Assembly: GCA_050180705.1 (NCBI GenBank)
Contig: JBFXDX010000012.1
Coordinates: 91,355 to 155,354, forward strand
DNA from: SB25 sp050180705
GTDB taxonomy: Bacteria; Bacteroidota; Bacteroidia; Bacteroidales; Tenuifilaceae
Direction of reading: 5' to 3'
DNA length: 64,000 bases
In this document: positions 35,084 through 44,476 of the stretch, one piece after another
Numbering within the stretch: position 1 is the stretch's first letter
Layout of the letters: every line of letters starts with the position of its first letter
Notes under the pieces: generated by a model
Databases searched by the model: none
What the model saw: only the letters and a program-made list of their open reading frames with translations
Told to the model about the DNA's origin: nothing
Translations under genes and position numbers: made by a program

Positions 35084-37909
35084 ATGATAAAAAGTATTAA
35101 GTGTTTTTCAACATTACTCTTGGCCAGTTTGCTTGGTTTTAGCGTAATGGGGCAAGGACAAATTAATTGGAATACCCCTGTCCCTGTTGACAATAGTTTT
35201 CGTTATGGAAAATTAGAAAATGGATTAACCTATTACATTCGTAAGAATACGGAACCAAAGGAGTGTGCTGAATTTTACATTGCTCAAAATGTGGGTGCCA
35301 TTCTTGAGGAAGATAGCCAAAATGGTTTAGCTCACTTTTTGGAACATATGTCGTTTAACGGAACCAAAAATTTCCCAGGAAAAGGCATCATTAATTATTT
35401 TGAGACAGTTGGTGTTAAGTTTGGCTATAATATCAATGCATTTACATCGCTAGATGAGACTGTTTACAACCTTTCAGATGTTCCAACAACCCGCGAGGGA
35501 ATTGTTGATAGCGCATTACTGGTGCTTCACGATTGGTCGAACTATCTTAGTTTAGACTCAGTTGAAATTGATAGCGAGCGTGGCGTTATCCGTGAAGAGT
35601 GGCGCACAAGGCGTAGCCCTGAGTTTAGAATGAGCAATCAGGTTAGACCTATCATTTATAAGGGATCGAAGTATGCTATTCGTGATGTTATTGGCGATAT
35701 TAATGTAATTAACAATTTCAAACATCAAGTACTTAAGGATTACTACAAAAAATGGTACCGTCCAGACTTGCAGTCTATTGTAATTATTGGTGATATTGAT
35801 GTTGACAAGGTAGAACAGAAAATTAAGAGTCTGTTTGCCGATATTGCTAAACCTGTAAATCCAGCAACAAGAGAGTTCTTCGAACTTCCCGATAATGATC
35901 AGCCTTTAGTCGGTATTGCTTCCGATCCCGAAGCTCGGAATACAATGCTTAATGTTTACTATAAACATGATGCTACTCCTAAAGATGCTAAGAATATTGG
36001 CTATTTAAAAGACAAAATGGTATGGGATCTTATCTCGTCAATGTTATCGTCTCGTTTAAGTGAGATTACTCAGAAACCAAATCCTCCATACGTTTTTGCC
36101 ATGTCCGCTATGACCGATATGGTTCGTACCAAAAGTGCATTTATGTTTTATGCGGCATTAAAGAACGATGCAATGCTCGACGGTGTAAAAGGAATTGTTC
36201 GTGAGGCTGAACGTGTAAAACGTTTTGGATTTACAGCATCTGAGTTAGATAGAGCAAAGGCCGATTATCTTCGTGATTTAGAGAACCAGTTAAAAGAGAA
36301 AGACAAGCAAAAGAACGAAAAATATGTTTGGGATGCAGTAAATAATTTCCTTGATGGAACGCCAATGCCGGGTATTGAGTTCGAGTATTCTTTTGCTAAT
36401 GGGATTATACCTTCAATTAAGATTGAAGATGTTAATGCTGTTGCAACTAAATTGATAACAGATAATAACATGGTTATTACTGTAGAGGGTCCTAAAAAGG
36501 ATGGTATTGAATTACCTACCGAGGATGCTGTTCTAAATGCATTAAAGGAAGTAAAAGCCGAAAATATTGAGGCTTATGTTGATAATGTTTCTAATAAGCC
36601 TTTGGTTGAAAGTGTTGCCAAGCCTGGTAAAATAGTAAAAACCAATGCTAAAAATATTTTTGGAACTACAGAGTTCGTTCTATCGAATGGTGCAAAAGTT
36701 ATTATAAAACAAACTGATTTTAAGGAGGACGAAGTTATTATGTCTGCATTCAGTCAGGGTGGCCTTTCTTTGGCTGATATCAAGTCTCTTCCATCCGCAT
36801 CAATGGCAACTCAGATTGTTTCTAATTCAGGAGTGGGCGAATTCTCTAAACCTGATTTAGATAAGATGTTGGCCGGTAAACTTGTTAGTGTAAGACCTAC
36901 TATCGGAGGAGATTATGAAGGAATGAGTGCTAGTGCTTCTCCAAAAGATTTTGAAACAATGTTGCAGTTGGTGTATCTATATTTCACATCTCCTCGCGAG
37001 GATGTTGAAAGTTATAATACATACATGGGACGTATAAAGGCATACTTAGCCAATGCTTCGGCTGATCCTCGTATGGCTTTCAGTGATAGCGTTAGCATTA
37101 CAATGGCAAACCACAATCCACGTGTTATGCCTCAAAATACAGAATTCTTAGATAAAGTAGATTTTAAAACTACAATGGATTTCTATAAGAGCCGTTTTGC
37201 TGATGCTTCTGATTTTACATTTATTTTCACTGGAAATATAAAAGCAGAAGATGTAAAAGGTTTAATTGAGAAATACATTGGTGGGCTACCAGTTGTAAAA
37301 AGAAAAGAAGTTGCTAAGGATAATGGTGTTAGACCTCCAAAGGGAAAAGTAACAAACATATTTAATAAACCATTACAAACTCCAAAGGCATCTGTTTATG
37401 TTGCTTTAACAGGTGATGCTAAATATAATTTGGAGAATATGGTATTGGCGAATTATATCAATTCCATTCTTCAGAATCGCTATCTAGATGAAATTCGCGA
37501 GAAAGAGGGCGGTTCATACGGTGTTCAGGTTGGAATGTCGATTAGCAACTTCCCAACTGAATCGTTTACCCTACGTATGATATTCGATACAGATCCTAAG
37601 ATGAGAGAAAAGCTAGTTGGAATCATTTATTCTGAAATCGAGAAGATCAAGACCAATGGACCTCTTGAGGACGATTTGAACAAGGCTAAAGAATATATGC
37701 TAAAACAGTACGATCAGGATCAACGCGAGAATAAGTATTGGTCGAGAGTAATTCGTGAGAAATACGAAACAGGCATTGATCGAAATACAACCTATCTTGA
37801 TGTTGTAAAGGCTGTTAATGGTGATAAGATTAAAGAGTTTGCCAATAAAATGTTTAATCAGGGCAATATTGTTGAAGTTGTGATGCAGCCCGAAGAACAA
37901 AATAATTAG
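35084..37909 (+). CDS. M16 family zinc metallopeptidase, exported
   Basis: Pitrilysin-family protease of 941 residues. A signal peptide (ends near 23) precedes the inverted zinc motif H84-F-L-E-H88 (AHFLEHMSF), with the distal Glu in ERGVIREEW. Four M16 lobes are expected at this length; the second half carries the R/Y substrate-binding region (IREKEGGSYGVQVG). It is a single-chain periplasmic peptidase that degrades peptides small enough to enter its chamber. It has its own promoter box and strong terminator. Confidence 0.94.
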   Translation: MIKSIKCFSTLLLASLLGFSVMGQGQINWNTPVPVDNSFRYGKLENGLTYYIRKNTEPKECAEFYIAQNVGAILEEDSQNGLAHFLEHMSFNGTKNFPGKGIINYFETVGVKFGYNINAFTSLDETVYNLSDVPTTREGIVDSALLVLHDWSNYLSLDSVEIDSERGVIREEWRTRRSPEFRMSNQVRPIIYKGSKYAIRDVIGDINVINNFKHQVLKDYYKKWYRPDLQSIVIIGDIDVDKVEQKIKSLFADIAKPVNPATREFFELPDNDQPLVGIASDPEARNTMLNVYYKHDATPKDAKNIGYLKDKMVWDLISSMLSSRLSEITQKPNPPYVFAMSAMTDMVRTKSAFMFYAALKNDAMLDGVKGIVREAERVKRFGFTASELDRAKADYLRDLENQLKEKDKQKNEKYVWDAVNNFLDGTPMPGIEFEYSFANGIIPSIKIEDVNAVATKLITDNNMVITVEGPKKDGIELPTEDAVLNALKEVKAENIEAYVDNVSNKPLVESVAKPGKIVKTNAKNIFGTTEFVLSNGAKVIIKQTDFKEDEVIMSAFSQGGLSLADIKSLPSASMATQIVSNSGVGEFSKPDLDKMLAGKLVSVRPTIGGDYEGMSASASPKDFETMLQLVYLYFTSPREDVESYNTYMGRIKAYLANASADPRMAFSDSVSITMANHNPRVMPQNTEFLDKVDFKTTMDFYKSRFADASDFTFIFTGNIKAEDVKGLIEKYIGGLPVVKRKEVAKDNGVRPPKGKVTNIFNKPLQTPKASVYVALTGDAKYNLENMVLANYINSILQNRYLDEIREKEGGSYGVQVGMSISNFPTESFTLRMIFDTDPKMREKLVGIIYSEIEKIKTNGPLEDDLNKAKEYMLKQYDQDQRENKYWSRVIREKYETGIDRNTTYLDVVKAVNGDKIKEFANKMFNQGNIVEVVMQPEEQNN

Positions 37910-37924
37910 AATTAACGAATCTAC

Positions 37925-37957
37925 CAAAGGAGGGACCCATTTTGGGGCCCTCCTTTG
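37925..37957 (+). terminator. Terminator of the M16 protease gene
   Basis: CAAAGGAGGG/CCCTCCTTTG 10-bp stem with an inner CCC/GGG stem, followed by a T-run, 16 bases after the stop. Confidence 0.92.
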
Positions 37958-37985
37958 TTTTTATAGGAGGTTCTAAATGGAATAT

Positions 37986-37993
37986 TATATTTG
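37986..37993 (+). promoter_or_regulatory. Likely -7 box for capA
   Basis: TATATTTG matches TAnnTTTG, 18 bases before the capA ATG at 38012. The -33 region is weak. The in-frame TTG at 37991 lies inside this box, so it is not the start. Confidence 0.55.
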
Positions 37994-38011
37994 TACAATA
38001 AATCGAATTTT

Positions 38012-39175
38012 ATGAGAACATCCATTAGTCTTCTAATATTCCTGGTAATCATGAACTTTAAAGTTCATGGGCAGGATGTACTTAATTTGATATTTGTGGG
38101 CGATGTTATGGGGCATTCGCCTCAAATTAATTCAGCATACGATGATAGTACTAAAACGTACAGCTATGATAGTGTTTTTACAAGAATGAGAGGTGCGTTC
38201 TCTTATGCCGATTTGGTGGTTGCAAATTTGGAGGTAACATTAGCTGGTGCTCCTTATTCTGGCTATCCGCAATTTAGTTCGCCCGATAATTTAGTCGATG
38301 GGTTAGTGAACGCAGGAGTTGACGTATTGGTTACTGCCAACAATCATTCTGTGGATAGAGGGAAAGATGGTGTGGTAAGAACCATTAATACTTTAGACTC
38401 GAAGGGAATACCTCATACAGGAACATTCCTCGATTCTGTTAATCGGGAACTCAATAATCCTCTTATTATTGAGAAGAATGGCTTTAAACTAGGCTTGCTA
38501 AACTATACTTATGGAACCAATGGAATTACAGTGCCAACTCCTGTTATCGTTAATTTAATAGATTCTGCAGTAATTCGGCACGATGTTGAGAAAACAAAAA
38601 GTTTAGGCGTTGATGAAGTGATTATTTTTATCCATTGGGGAAACGAGTATGAAACAAGACCTTCGAAAATTCAGATAAAATTGGCCGATTTTATGAAGAA
38701 TCTGGGCGTCCGAATTATTATAGGATCACATCCTCATGTTATTCAACGTATGGAGGCCACTTATGATACCGATAGTACAAGTGGACAGGTTGTGGTTTAT
38801 TCCTTAGGAAATTTTGTATCGAATCAACGTAAAAGGTACTGCAATGGAGGTGTAACTACGTATATTCAACTAAGAAAAAACATGGAGGGGAAATCGCAAA
38901 TTGTGAGTACTGGCTATATTCCAGTCTGGGTTCACACACCTTATCGTAACTCTAAAAAATTATATCAAGTTTTGCCCATCCCAGAGTATAAGTTAATTGA
39001 TGGTTATTTTAGCACTTCGGAGGATTCGTTGTTTACTGAATTTAAGAATGATACTTTTGATCTTCTTAATGCTCAAAATATCAATTTCCCAGAAATTGAA
39101 TTCAACGATGGACAATGGTTGTTTCCCGAAAGCAAAAGTCATTCAACTACTGAGGGACTTCCAGTAAATCCCTAA
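38012..39175 (+). CDS. CapA family (PGA_cap) metallophosphatase-fold protein, exported
   Basis: Exported protein of 387 residues with a signal peptide (ends near VHGQ). The PGA_cap fold is shown by IFVGDVMGH, VANLEVTL, TANNHSVDRGKDG, IHWGNEYE and IIIGSHPHVIQ, which supply calcineurin-like metal ligands. Relatives act in poly-gamma-glutamate capsule formation, but most Bacteroidota members lie outside pgs operons, as here, so that role is not claimed. The ATG at 38012 is chosen over the upstream TTG. Its 3' end overlaps tcdA by 29 bases. Confidence 0.87.
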   Translation: MRTSISLLIFLVIMNFKVHGQDVLNLIFVGDVMGHSPQINSAYDDSTKTYSYDSVFTRMRGAFSYADLVVANLEVTLAGAPYSGYPQFSSPDNLVDGLVNAGVDVLVTANNHSVDRGKDGVVRTINTLDSKGIPHTGTFLDSVNRELNNPLIIEKNGFKLGLLNYTYGTNGITVPTPVIVNLIDSAVIRHDVEKTKSLGVDEVIIFIHWGNEYETRPSKIQIKLADFMKNLGVRIIIGSHPHVIQRMEATYDTDSTSGQVVVYSLGNFVSNQRKRYCNGGVTTYIQLRKNMEGKSQIVSTGYIPVWVHTPYRNSKKLYQVLPIPEYKLIDGYFSTSEDSLFTEFKNDTFDLLNAQNINFPEIEFNDGQWLFPESKSHSTTEGLPVNP

Positions 39176-39866
39176 TTACAACTGAAGCAATGAAACATCC
39201 AAAAATTGGAGGCATATAGGATATTGTTCCAATGGTTGTTTTTTTGTTAGGCTCGTTGTCGCATGGGCGAGTTGCGTTATCGGGTACTTCTTCGGGTGAG
39301 TAAACCACTTTAAATCCATCGCGAATACCAAGTCGATGCAGCCTTTTCCGAAGAATTCGTGCAAGTGGGCAACCGTACGATTCGGATATATCGCCAATTT
39401 GAATCCTTGAAGGATCGAGTTTCCCTCCACTTCCCATAGAACTTACTATGCGAAGGCCATTCTTTATTGCATCGTGAATAAGAAATATCTTTGGAGATAG
39501 AGTATCAATAGCGTCAACTACATAATCATAGGGTTGACTAAGTATCTCTTTCATCCTGTCGTCGCGCAGGTATTCCTGTACGATATGAAGTTTTAGGTTA
39601 GGATTAATATCAAGCAATCGTTTACCAAGATAATCGGCTTTTGGTAGTCCAATTGTGCTATTTAAAGCTGGGAGTTGTCGGTTGATATTGGTTTGATGGA
39701 TTGTATCGCCATCGGCAATAGTCATTTCTCCAATGCCAGCCCTGCATATCTGCTCTGCTGCATAAGCGCCAACGCCTCCAAGCCCAATAACCAGTACATG
39801 TTTGGTTTGTAATTTTTGCACTTGTTCCTGCCCAAGTAGTAATTCTGTTCGTTCTAGCCAATTCAT
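39147..39866 (-). CDS. tcdA: tRNA threonylcarbamoyladenosine dehydratase (ThiF/HesA family)
   Basis: E1-like ATP-dependent enzyme of 239 residues that cyclises the N6-threonylcarbamoyladenosine at tRNA position 37 (ct6A). The nucleotide motif VIGLGGVGAYAAEQICRAG is followed by DGDTIHQTNINRQ and SSMGSGGKLDPSRI. TcdA is the best match by length and by GSGGKLDP. Convergent with capA, sharing 29 bases of 3' sequence. Confidence 0.88.
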   Translation of the reverse strand: MNWLERTELLLGQEQVQKLQTKHVLVIGLGGVGAYAAEQICRAGIGEMTIADGDTIHQTNINRQLPALNSTIGLPKADYLGKRLLDINPNLKLHIVQEYLRDDRMKEILSQPYDYVVDAIDTLSPKIFLIHDAIKNGLRIVSSMGSGGKLDPSRIQIGDISESYGCPLARILRKRLHRLGIRDGFKVVYSPEEVPDNATRPCDNEPNKKTTIGTISYMPPIFGCFIASVVIRDLLEVPQ

Positions 39867-39969
39867 CAGTAATCGATATCTTCAAATTCATTGCAAATAT
39901 CAGAAAATATAACGATACTCCCATGAAAAACATCAAATGGACAAGCAAGCCTTATAGTTTTAGTACTAT

Positions 39970-40629
39970 TTAGATTTTAAAAAAATCGATGAAATTCTTT
40001 TCGGTTTGCTGAAGAAGTGTTTCAATCGGAATGTTCAGAATATCCGATGCTGCCATGTAAACTTCGGCTATCGGCATCTCCGAAATATCGGTTTCAAAAA
40101 ATAGGCGATTTAATGGGACATTGGTTAGCGATTCGGCTAATTCCGGTGTTGGGTCAACTAAAATGGATCCGAAGGATAGATAGTAGTCTTGTTCAACTAA
40201 TAGTTTGGCTAGTTCTGCTTTTCCCCGGAAGCCATGAATTGCTTTTTTTACAGACGAGAATTGTGTGTTGGAGAGGGCTTTTATTAGCTCGCTCCATGCT
40301 CGAACGCAGTGTATTACTATTGGTTTGTTGTTGTTTTTTGCAATTTCAACTTGCGAAAGGAGCACTTTTGTTTGCAAATCCAGACTGCCTCCTCTAAGCC
40401 TATCAAGCCCAATTTCTCCAATTGCAATTATATTCGGTTTTTGAGTAATAAACTCAAGTTGTTTAAGCCATTCATTCACACTGTTACTATCGCTTTGCCA
40501 TGGATGAATTCCTACAGTGCAATTTTCGCTGATATTTTCGGAGATTAACTCATCTAAACTGTATGAAATAATTTGGACTCCTTCATTTACAGCTTTGTAG
40601 CGATGACAATGGAAGTTGATGCAATTCAT
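39970..40629 (-). CDS. TatD family metal-dependent hydrolase
   Basis: Amidohydrolase-fold nuclease-like protein of 219 residues, short for TatD (about 260). Metal ligands are in order: HCH near residue 7, E in AIGEIGLDR, H in IVIHCVRAW, H in KAIHGFRG and D in FFETDIS. TatD proteins remove 3' DNA/RNA ends or D-Tyr from tRNA. Stands alone between tcdA and the PP2C sensor. Confidence 0.87.
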   Translation of the reverse strand: MNCINFHCHRYKAVNEGVQIISYSLDELISENISENCTVGIHPWQSDSNSVNEWLKQLEFITQKPNIIAIGEIGLDRLRGGSLDLQTKVLLSQVEIAKNNNKPIVIHCVRAWSELIKALSNTQFSSVKKAIHGFRGKAELAKLLVEQDYYLSFGSILVDPTPELAESLTNVPLNRLFFETDISEMPIAEVYMAASDILNIPIETLLQQTEKNFIDFFKI

Positions 40630-40773
40630 GAGTTCATTATTATGCGATAAATTTATGAAAACAGATTTACTAAAGTAGTCTATTCTGTTTTTTTTTGGAA
40701 CATTCTGCTAATTTTGGATTGAAACAGTGAGTTTGCACTAACTAAAATGCCATAAAAATGACGTGCTTATACT

Positions 40774-40815
40774 CCTCCCCGAACAATCCTTGGAAAATTG
40801 GGACGTTCGTGGAGG
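40774..40815. repeat. GC-rich intergenic hairpin
   Basis: CCTCCCCGAAC (40774-40784) pairs with GTTCGTGGAGG (40805-40815) with one mismatch and a 20-base loop. No T-run follows, so it is not a simple terminator. It lies in the 236-base gap between the TatD start and the end of the PP2C sensor gene. Confidence 0.6.
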
Positions 40816-40865
40816 AATATCTGCTAATAGAACTTGATCTTGGGTTTCAGGTAAATATTTGATAC

Positions 40866-43800
40866 CTATAATATTCTTAAGCCTAGTAATGTGATGTCGT
40901 CTATTTGTTCATATTCATTTCTCATCCAATCGTCAACATTAATCTCGATAATCTTTTTCTGCGAATCCATTGGCTGTTGGTTTATTTCAACCAGTAAGTT
41001 TTTTAATCTTTTGTACATGAACTTACTTCCGTAATCACCTCCGAATTGATCGAATATTCCATCGGTGAGCAGGTAAAGGTTATCTCCCTTTTGTAGTTGA
41101 AATTTGTGATTGGTAAACGACATGAGCGTTTTGTGGTATAATCCAACCGGAAATCTATCGGCATGCAGTTCTATTAACTCGTTGTTGCGGACTATTAAGA
41201 GGGAATTATGTGCCCCGGCAAATTGAATACTTAATGTTTTCAGATTTAACTCGCAAAAGGCGATGTCCATACCATCGCGGGTAACAGCATCTTCGCCCGA
41301 TTGTTTTAGTGATGATATAACTAAATCTCGGAGGTTGTCGATAACCTGATTTGCTTTTGTTATGTCGTTGTGGGCAACTATTTCATTCAGGAAAGCATTG
41401 CCAAGCATACTCATGAATGCTCCAGGGACACCATGACCAGTACAATCTGCTACAGCAATAAGCAGATGGTCGCCCATTTGTTTAAACCAGTAAAAATCGC
41501 CACTAACAATATCCTTTGGTCTAAAAATGAGAAAATGATCGATGTTGTGATCTGTTAGAATTGAAGTTGATGGAAGTATTGCCGACTGAATTCTGCGTGC
41601 ATACTGAATGCTATCCTTGATTTGTTTATTTTGTTTTGAGATTCGTTCATTCTGGTTCGAGAGCAAATCACGTTGACTCATAATCTCTTGATTCTGATCT
41701 TCAAGTTCGTGATTTTTCTCAAGGATTTCGTTTTTCTGATTTTCAACCTCAATGGTTCGTTCCCTGACTTTTTCTTCTAGAATTTTCTTTTGTTCTTTTA
41801 ATGCACGCTCTCTATACTTTACAATTGAAATTATTGTAATAATAACAATGATTAGATAAATAGCGTAAGCAATATTGCTTCTCCACCAAGGAGGCCTTAT
41901 TCGGATTGTGATAAATGTTCCATTTTCATTCCAAATGTTATCGTTGTTGCTACCTTTTATCCAAAGTTTGTATAGCCCTGGAGTCATATTGGAAAATGTC
42001 AAAAATCTTCGATTTCCATTGTTGACCCAGTTTTGATTATCTCCATCAAATTTATAGGCGTACTGATTTTTATTTGGGCTAGTAAATTCAAGTGCCGCAA
42101 ATTCTATGTAGAATGCAAAATCGCTATAATTTAGGACAACTTTCCCATTGTTTGTTATGTGAATGTATTCGCTTCCATTCTTGTTTTGTTTTTGAAATGC
42201 AGTAAATTCAATGGGAGGAATATTTTTGTTATCGGATAGCGCCTTTGGATTGAAAGAGTTAAATCCATTCATTCCTCCGAAGAATACTTCACCATCGTAA
42301 CTTTTGTGGCTAGCACGAAGATTGAATTCAAGTCCTTGTAATCCATCTTCTTCGCTGTATGTAATTATTTTCTTACTTCCTTTTTTTAGTTGCGATAATC
42401 CTTTACCTGTTCCAAACCACATATTGCCGATATCATCCTGAATAATCTCGTAAACAAGATTTGACGCTAAGCCATCAGCCTCGGTATAGTATGTGAATTT
42501 GTTGTTCTTTAGGTTAAGTTTATTTATTCCACTCTTTGTTCCAATCCAAAGTAAGGAGTCGCTAGTGTAGCAAAGCGAAACGCAGTAGTTATCGGTTAGT
42601 GTGTTGGTCGACTTTTCGTCCCTTAGGATATGTGTAATTTTGTTACTATGCTTATCAAATTTGTCTAAACCATTCTTGGTTGCAATCCATAGGCTGCTAT
42701 CGTAATCGAAAGTTAAGGTGTAAACTAGATTGTCGCTTATTCTTCTATCAACATCGGTATCGGTGGTATAGTTTTCGTACCGGAAATTATTCATATCTAG
42801 AAAGTAAAGGCCTCCCTGCGTTGCTACCCAAATGTTATTGTTTTTTTCTTTGACAATGTTGAAGACCCTGTTGTTCTCGAAATTAGGCAATTTGGTGGTG
42901 TTATAGAATTGATTTAGTGAAACAAATCGATCTTCCTTGTAAACGTAAATTCCATTTCGCGTTCCTATCCACACTTCGTTATCCTTGTATTCAAAAATAA
43001 CATGGACGGAATTGTTTGGAATATAGTTTTTACCAGAGAGTGTTGACGAATAGTGTTTTACCTTATTTGTTTCTCTGTCGAAGATATTTAATCCAGCTGT
43101 CCAGTTTCCAACCCAAATATCACCACTTTTATGCTTGTATATCGATGCTATTACATTTTCAAGAAGATCAACAGAGTTCGCTTCTTTTGATTTACGGTAA
43201 AGTTTAAATCGAGGATCTTTTAAGTCAGTTTTATCTAGTCCATTTAGGGTTCCAATCCATAGATTTTGTGAGTGATCTATGATTAAAGAATTTACAAGGC
43301 TGTGGTTAAGGTGATTTGTATTTTGCTCGTTGCTCGAGGTTATTTGTGTTTCTACGCTAACCTTATCATTTAGTAGGTTCAATTTAAAGATTCCATTGCT
43401 TCGGGTTCCAATCCAGTATTTTCCCTTTAAATCCTGAACAATAGTTCGAATCTCGACTGGATTATTGTTCATAAACAGAGAATAACTTTTGAAAGTGTTC
43501 TTTGCCTTATCGAAGATGTTAAATCCTAACGTAGTTCCTACCCAAATTTCACCTTCTAAATCTTCGTAAATTGAAAGGATATTATTGTTGTTTATGGTAT
43601 TCTTGTCATTCTGGTTATGCTGATAGTTTGTGAAGTTTCCTGTAATAGGATTGAATTTAGTTAGACCAAATGTTGTTCCTGCCCAAATCTCACCATCCTT
43701 ATCAATAATTATCGGCAGAGTTTGCTCTTCTACTTTAGGATTGTCACCTACGTTATTCTTGAAATGTTTATACTTGCCTGTTTTAGGATCAAATGCATTA

Positions 43801-44246
43801 ATTAAAGGTGGCGTATTGGTATAAATTAAACCATTCTTGCCAGCAACGCAACCGTATACATTATCGCGATATGGATCGTTCCCATTCTCAGGTTTATGTG
43901 TATATCGTGTGAATTTATTGCTTTCAAAATCGAATTTGTTTAATCCTCTACGAGTTCCAATCCATAAATTACCTTCTTTATCTTCGGTAATTGAATAAAT
44001 CCAACTATCAGATATCGAGTTTGTATCTGTTGGATTATGTAGATATTTTACGAATGAGTAACCATCGAATCTGTTTAATCCATCTTGGGTACCAACCCAA
44101 ATAAAACCTCTACTATCTTGATATATAGTATAAATGACACTTTGTGATAAGCCTTGATTTACAGTAAAATGATTTATCCTGTAGTTTTGTCCGTAACTAC
44201 CAATGAAAAACACTATGAGTTGTATAAGTATAATCGCTTTTTTCAT
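40866..44246 (-). CDS. Reg_prop/Y_Y_Y sensor with SpoIIE/PP2C phosphatase domain
   Basis: One-chain sensor of 1126 residues. A signal peptide (ends YGQ) is followed by a two-blade-set beta-propeller of regulator repeats (WVGTQDGLNRFDGYSF and similar, about 14 copies), a Y_Y_Y domain (about 700-770), one membrane helix (AIYLIIVIITIISIVKY), a coiled coil and a C-terminal SpoIIE phosphatase (GDFYWF, ADCTGHGVPGAFMS). The periplasmic half resembles that of hybrid two-component polysaccharide sensors, but the output is a Ser/Thr phosphatase instead of a kinase. The target is unknown; no anti-anti-sigma gene is adjacent. Confidence 0.92.
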   Translation of the reverse strand: MKKAIILIQLIVFFIGSYGQNYRINHFTVNQGLSQSVIYTIYQDSRGFIWVGTQDGLNRFDGYSFVKYLHNPTDTNSISDSWIYSITEDKEGNLWIGTRRGLNKFDFESNKFTRYTHKPENGNDPYRDNVYGCVAGKNGLIYTNTPPLINAFDPKTGKYKHFKNNVGDNPKVEEQTLPIIIDKDGEIWAGTTFGLTKFNPITGNFTNYQHNQNDKNTINNNNILSIYEDLEGEIWVGTTLGFNIFDKAKNTFKSYSLFMNNNPVEIRTIVQDLKGKYWIGTRSNGIFKLNLLNDKVSVETQITSSNEQNTNHLNHSLVNSLIIDHSQNLWIGTLNGLDKTDLKDPRFKLYRKSKEANSVDLLENVIASIYKHKSGDIWVGNWTAGLNIFDRETNKVKHYSSTLSGKNYIPNNSVHVIFEYKDNEVWIGTRNGIYVYKEDRFVSLNQFYNTTKLPNFENNRVFNIVKEKNNNIWVATQGGLYFLDMNNFRYENYTTDTDVDRRISDNLVYTLTFDYDSSLWIATKNGLDKFDKHSNKITHILRDEKSTNTLTDNYCVSLCYTSDSLLWIGTKSGINKLNLKNNKFTYYTEADGLASNLVYEIIQDDIGNMWFGTGKGLSQLKKGSKKIITYSEEDGLQGLEFNLRASHKSYDGEVFFGGMNGFNSFNPKALSDNKNIPPIEFTAFQKQNKNGSEYIHITNNGKVVLNYSDFAFYIEFAALEFTSPNKNQYAYKFDGDNQNWVNNGNRRFLTFSNMTPGLYKLWIKGSNNDNIWNENGTFITIRIRPPWWRSNIAYAIYLIIVIITIISIVKYRERALKEQKKILEEKVRERTIEVENQKNEILEKNHELEDQNQEIMSQRDLLSNQNERISKQNKQIKDSIQYARRIQSAILPSTSILTDHNIDHFLIFRPKDIVSGDFYWFKQMGDHLLIAVADCTGHGVPGAFMSMLGNAFLNEIVAHNDITKANQVIDNLRDLVISSLKQSGEDAVTRDGMDIAFCELNLKTLSIQFAGAHNSLLIVRNNELIELHADRFPVGLYHKTLMSFTNHKFQLQKGDNLYLLTDGIFDQFGGDYGSKFMYKRLKNLLVEINQQPMDSQKKIIEINVDDWMRNEYEQIDDITLLGLRIL

Positions 44247-44432
44247 GTAATAGGTTATCTAGTATAATGAGTTAATAAATTTATATGAAAATCCTAATTA
44301 TAAGAGATGTTGATGTCATTTTACCCTATAAAAAAAGCGTTTTTTAAGGAAGATTTAGTTATATTTTAAAATCTTAAAATACTTGTTAAATAGATTTTTG
44401 ATAAAGTTTGATATTTCGAGAATGAGAAAAGA

Positions 44433-44459
44433 AAAAGGCCCCAAATATTGGAGCCTTTT
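44433..44459 (-). terminator. Terminator downstream of pepT
   Basis: On the minus strand AAAAGGC pairs with GCCTTTT (inner CCA/TGG, one mismatch), followed by T-rich sequence, shortly after the pepT stop at 44477. Confidence 0.8.
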
Positions 44460-44476
44460 CCCAAGTGATATTGTTG

